In this document: piece by piece, positions 14,743 to 15,621 of the stretch
Layout: every line of letters starts with the position of its first letter
Numbering within the stretch: the stretch's first letter is position 1
Assembly (NCBI GenBank): GCA_902475825.1
Contig: CABSBA010000015.1
Coordinates: 1 to 15,621 of the forward strand
Direction: 5' to 3'
DNA length: 15,621 nt
DNA from: an uncultured Collinsella sp.
GTDB taxonomy: Bacteria; Actinomycetota; Coriobacteriia; Coriobacteriales; Coriobacteriaceae
Notes under the pieces: model-generated
The model's input: only the letters and a program-made list of their open reading frames with translations
What the model was told of the DNA's origin: nothing
The model's database searches: none
Translations under genes and position numbers: made by a program

Positions 14743-15621
14743 GTGAATACTTCTGTCGCCAAGAAGGCCAGCCAGGCGGTGCGCCTGCTCATGATGGTGC
14801 TCACGGCAGTTCTCATCTTCTTCTTCATCAATGTTATGCTGCTCGTCTCCGATATCCAGGGCACGGCGCGCGTGGTCAACTACGCCGGTCTGGTGCGCGG
14901 TACCACGCAGCGAATCGTTAAGCTCGAGGACGCGGGCCAGCCTCAAGATGACCTGCTCAAAGCCGTGGATTCATACATCAACGGTTTGCGTTACGGAAGT
15001 GACGACCTCAACCTCGTCCGTCTCGACGACGACGAGTATCAGGCAAAGATGACCGAGCTTGCAAACTATTTTGATGAGCTTTGCGCCGAGATCGTCCACG
15101 TGCGCGAAGTCGGCTACGAGAACACCGATATCATCGCCATGAGCGAAGAGTTCTTTGGCATTTGCGACGATGCTACGCGACTCGCAGAGGACTATTCTCA
15201 GGAGAAGGCGTCGGCGCTTAACTATCTCGAGGGCTTGGTGATCATCGACATCGTGGGCTTGGTGGCGACCTTTGCGGTCGAGCTTGTTCGCGCGGTGCGA
15301 ACTGCCGCACTCAATCGCGAGCTGCAGAGCAAAGTCTATCTCGACGAAGCCACAGGACTGCCCAACAAGAACAAGTGCGAGGAGATCTTGGGGCAGGAGC
15401 AGCCCGTCTCCGCGGAGGCGCCCGTTGCGGTGTGTGTCTTCGACCTTAACAATCTGCATACGGTCAATAACAGCTTTGGTCACGAGAAGGGTGACGAATA
15501 CATCCGTTCTTTTGCCCAGCAGCTGGGGCGCGTAGCGTCAGAGACCTGCTTTATGGGTCGCGACGGCGGCGATGAGTTTATCGCGGTGCTGTGGGATGCC
15601 GACCGAGCCGCTGTGGAATCC
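14743..15621 (+). CDS. Membrane diguanylate cyclase (GGDEF) with extracytoplasmic sensor domain, 3' end cut by window
   Basis: The reading frame is open from GTG 14743 to the window end (293 codons) and continues beyond it. Membrane segments at about 14-37 and 163-185 enclose an extracytoplasmic helical domain (about 38-160). Its VVNYAGLVRGTTQRIVKLE (44-62) resembles the PilJ/NarX-type sensor helix. A cytoplasmic GGDEF domain follows: DEATGLPNKNK (201-211), VCVFDLNNLHTVNNSFGHEKGD (about 230-251, with metal Asp234, Asn242, Asp251) and GRDGGDEF with the signature at 275-279. It is expected to make cyclic di-GMP from two GTP. The inhibitory RxxD I-site expected five residues before the signature is absent. 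The GTG start is supported by GAGGGAG seven bases upstream. Any further domain, such as an EAL phosphodiesterase, would lie outside the window. Confidence 0.9.
   Translation, partial: MNTSVAKKASQAVRLLMMVLTAVLIFFFINVMLLVSDIQGTARVVNYAGLVRGTTQRIVKLEDAGQPQDDLLKAVDSYINGLRYGSDDLNLVRLDDDEYQAKMTELANYFDELCAEIVHVREVGYENTDIIAMSEEFFGICDDATRLAEDYSQEKASALNYLEGLVIIDIVGLVATFAVELVRAVRTAALNRELQSKVYLDEATGLPNKNKCEEILGQEQPVSAEAPVAVCVFDLNNLHTVNNSFGHEKGDEYIRSFAQQLGRVASETCFMGRDGGDEFIAVLWDADRAAVES

Overview
The window looks like chromosomal DNA of a high-GC actinobacterium, most likely a member of the Coriobacteriia such as Collinsella. That assignment rests on GC-rich codon use, on gene content (LTA-synthase-like enzyme, Kup transporter, RlmKL fusion, Tex) and on short intergenic hairpins of a type I associate with this group. 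It is inferred from memory of the group and was not checked by a search. No rRNA, tRNA, CRISPR array, transposase or phage gene is visible. The genes are mostly housekeeping or physiological, and the unusual material sits mainly between them.

Layout from left to right. A lipoteichoic-acid-synthase-like membrane sulfatase-fold enzyme (98-2398, minus) is divergent from a nitroreductase-family flavoprotein (2613-3488, plus). A potassium block follows on the plus strand: a Kup K+ transporter (3647-5674), a 64-residue protein with one C-terminal membrane segment (5744-5938), a KdpD-type histidine kinase that lacks the usual KdpD and USP sensor domains (6050-7675), and a KdpE-type response regulator (7680-8393). 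Convergent to it is a large RlmK/RlmL rRNA methyltransferase fusion (8488-11055, minus), whose RlmL half appears to have lost key catalytic motifs. A Cof-type HAD phosphatase (11131-11958, plus) diverges from that gene. The RNA-binding protein Tex (12228-14375, minus) is convergent to the HAD gene. The last gene, cut by the window edge, is a membrane diguanylate cyclase (14743 onward, plus).

How the genes may work together: the kup / small protein / KdpD-like / KdpE-like order suggests a local K+ homeostasis unit in which the two-component pair could control kup or a distant kdp operon. RlmKL and Tex both act on RNA or translation but are not in one operon. The other genes show no obvious shared pathway.

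Intergenic structure is the most distinctive part. There are four strong inverted repeats: 3491-3523, 5984-6021 (with an extra arm copy at 5970-5983), 8418-8484 and 14457-14618. The first two share a core but have different, internally complementary outer stems. The last has 34-base arms around a 94-base centre and lies just upstream of the diguanylate cyclase gene.
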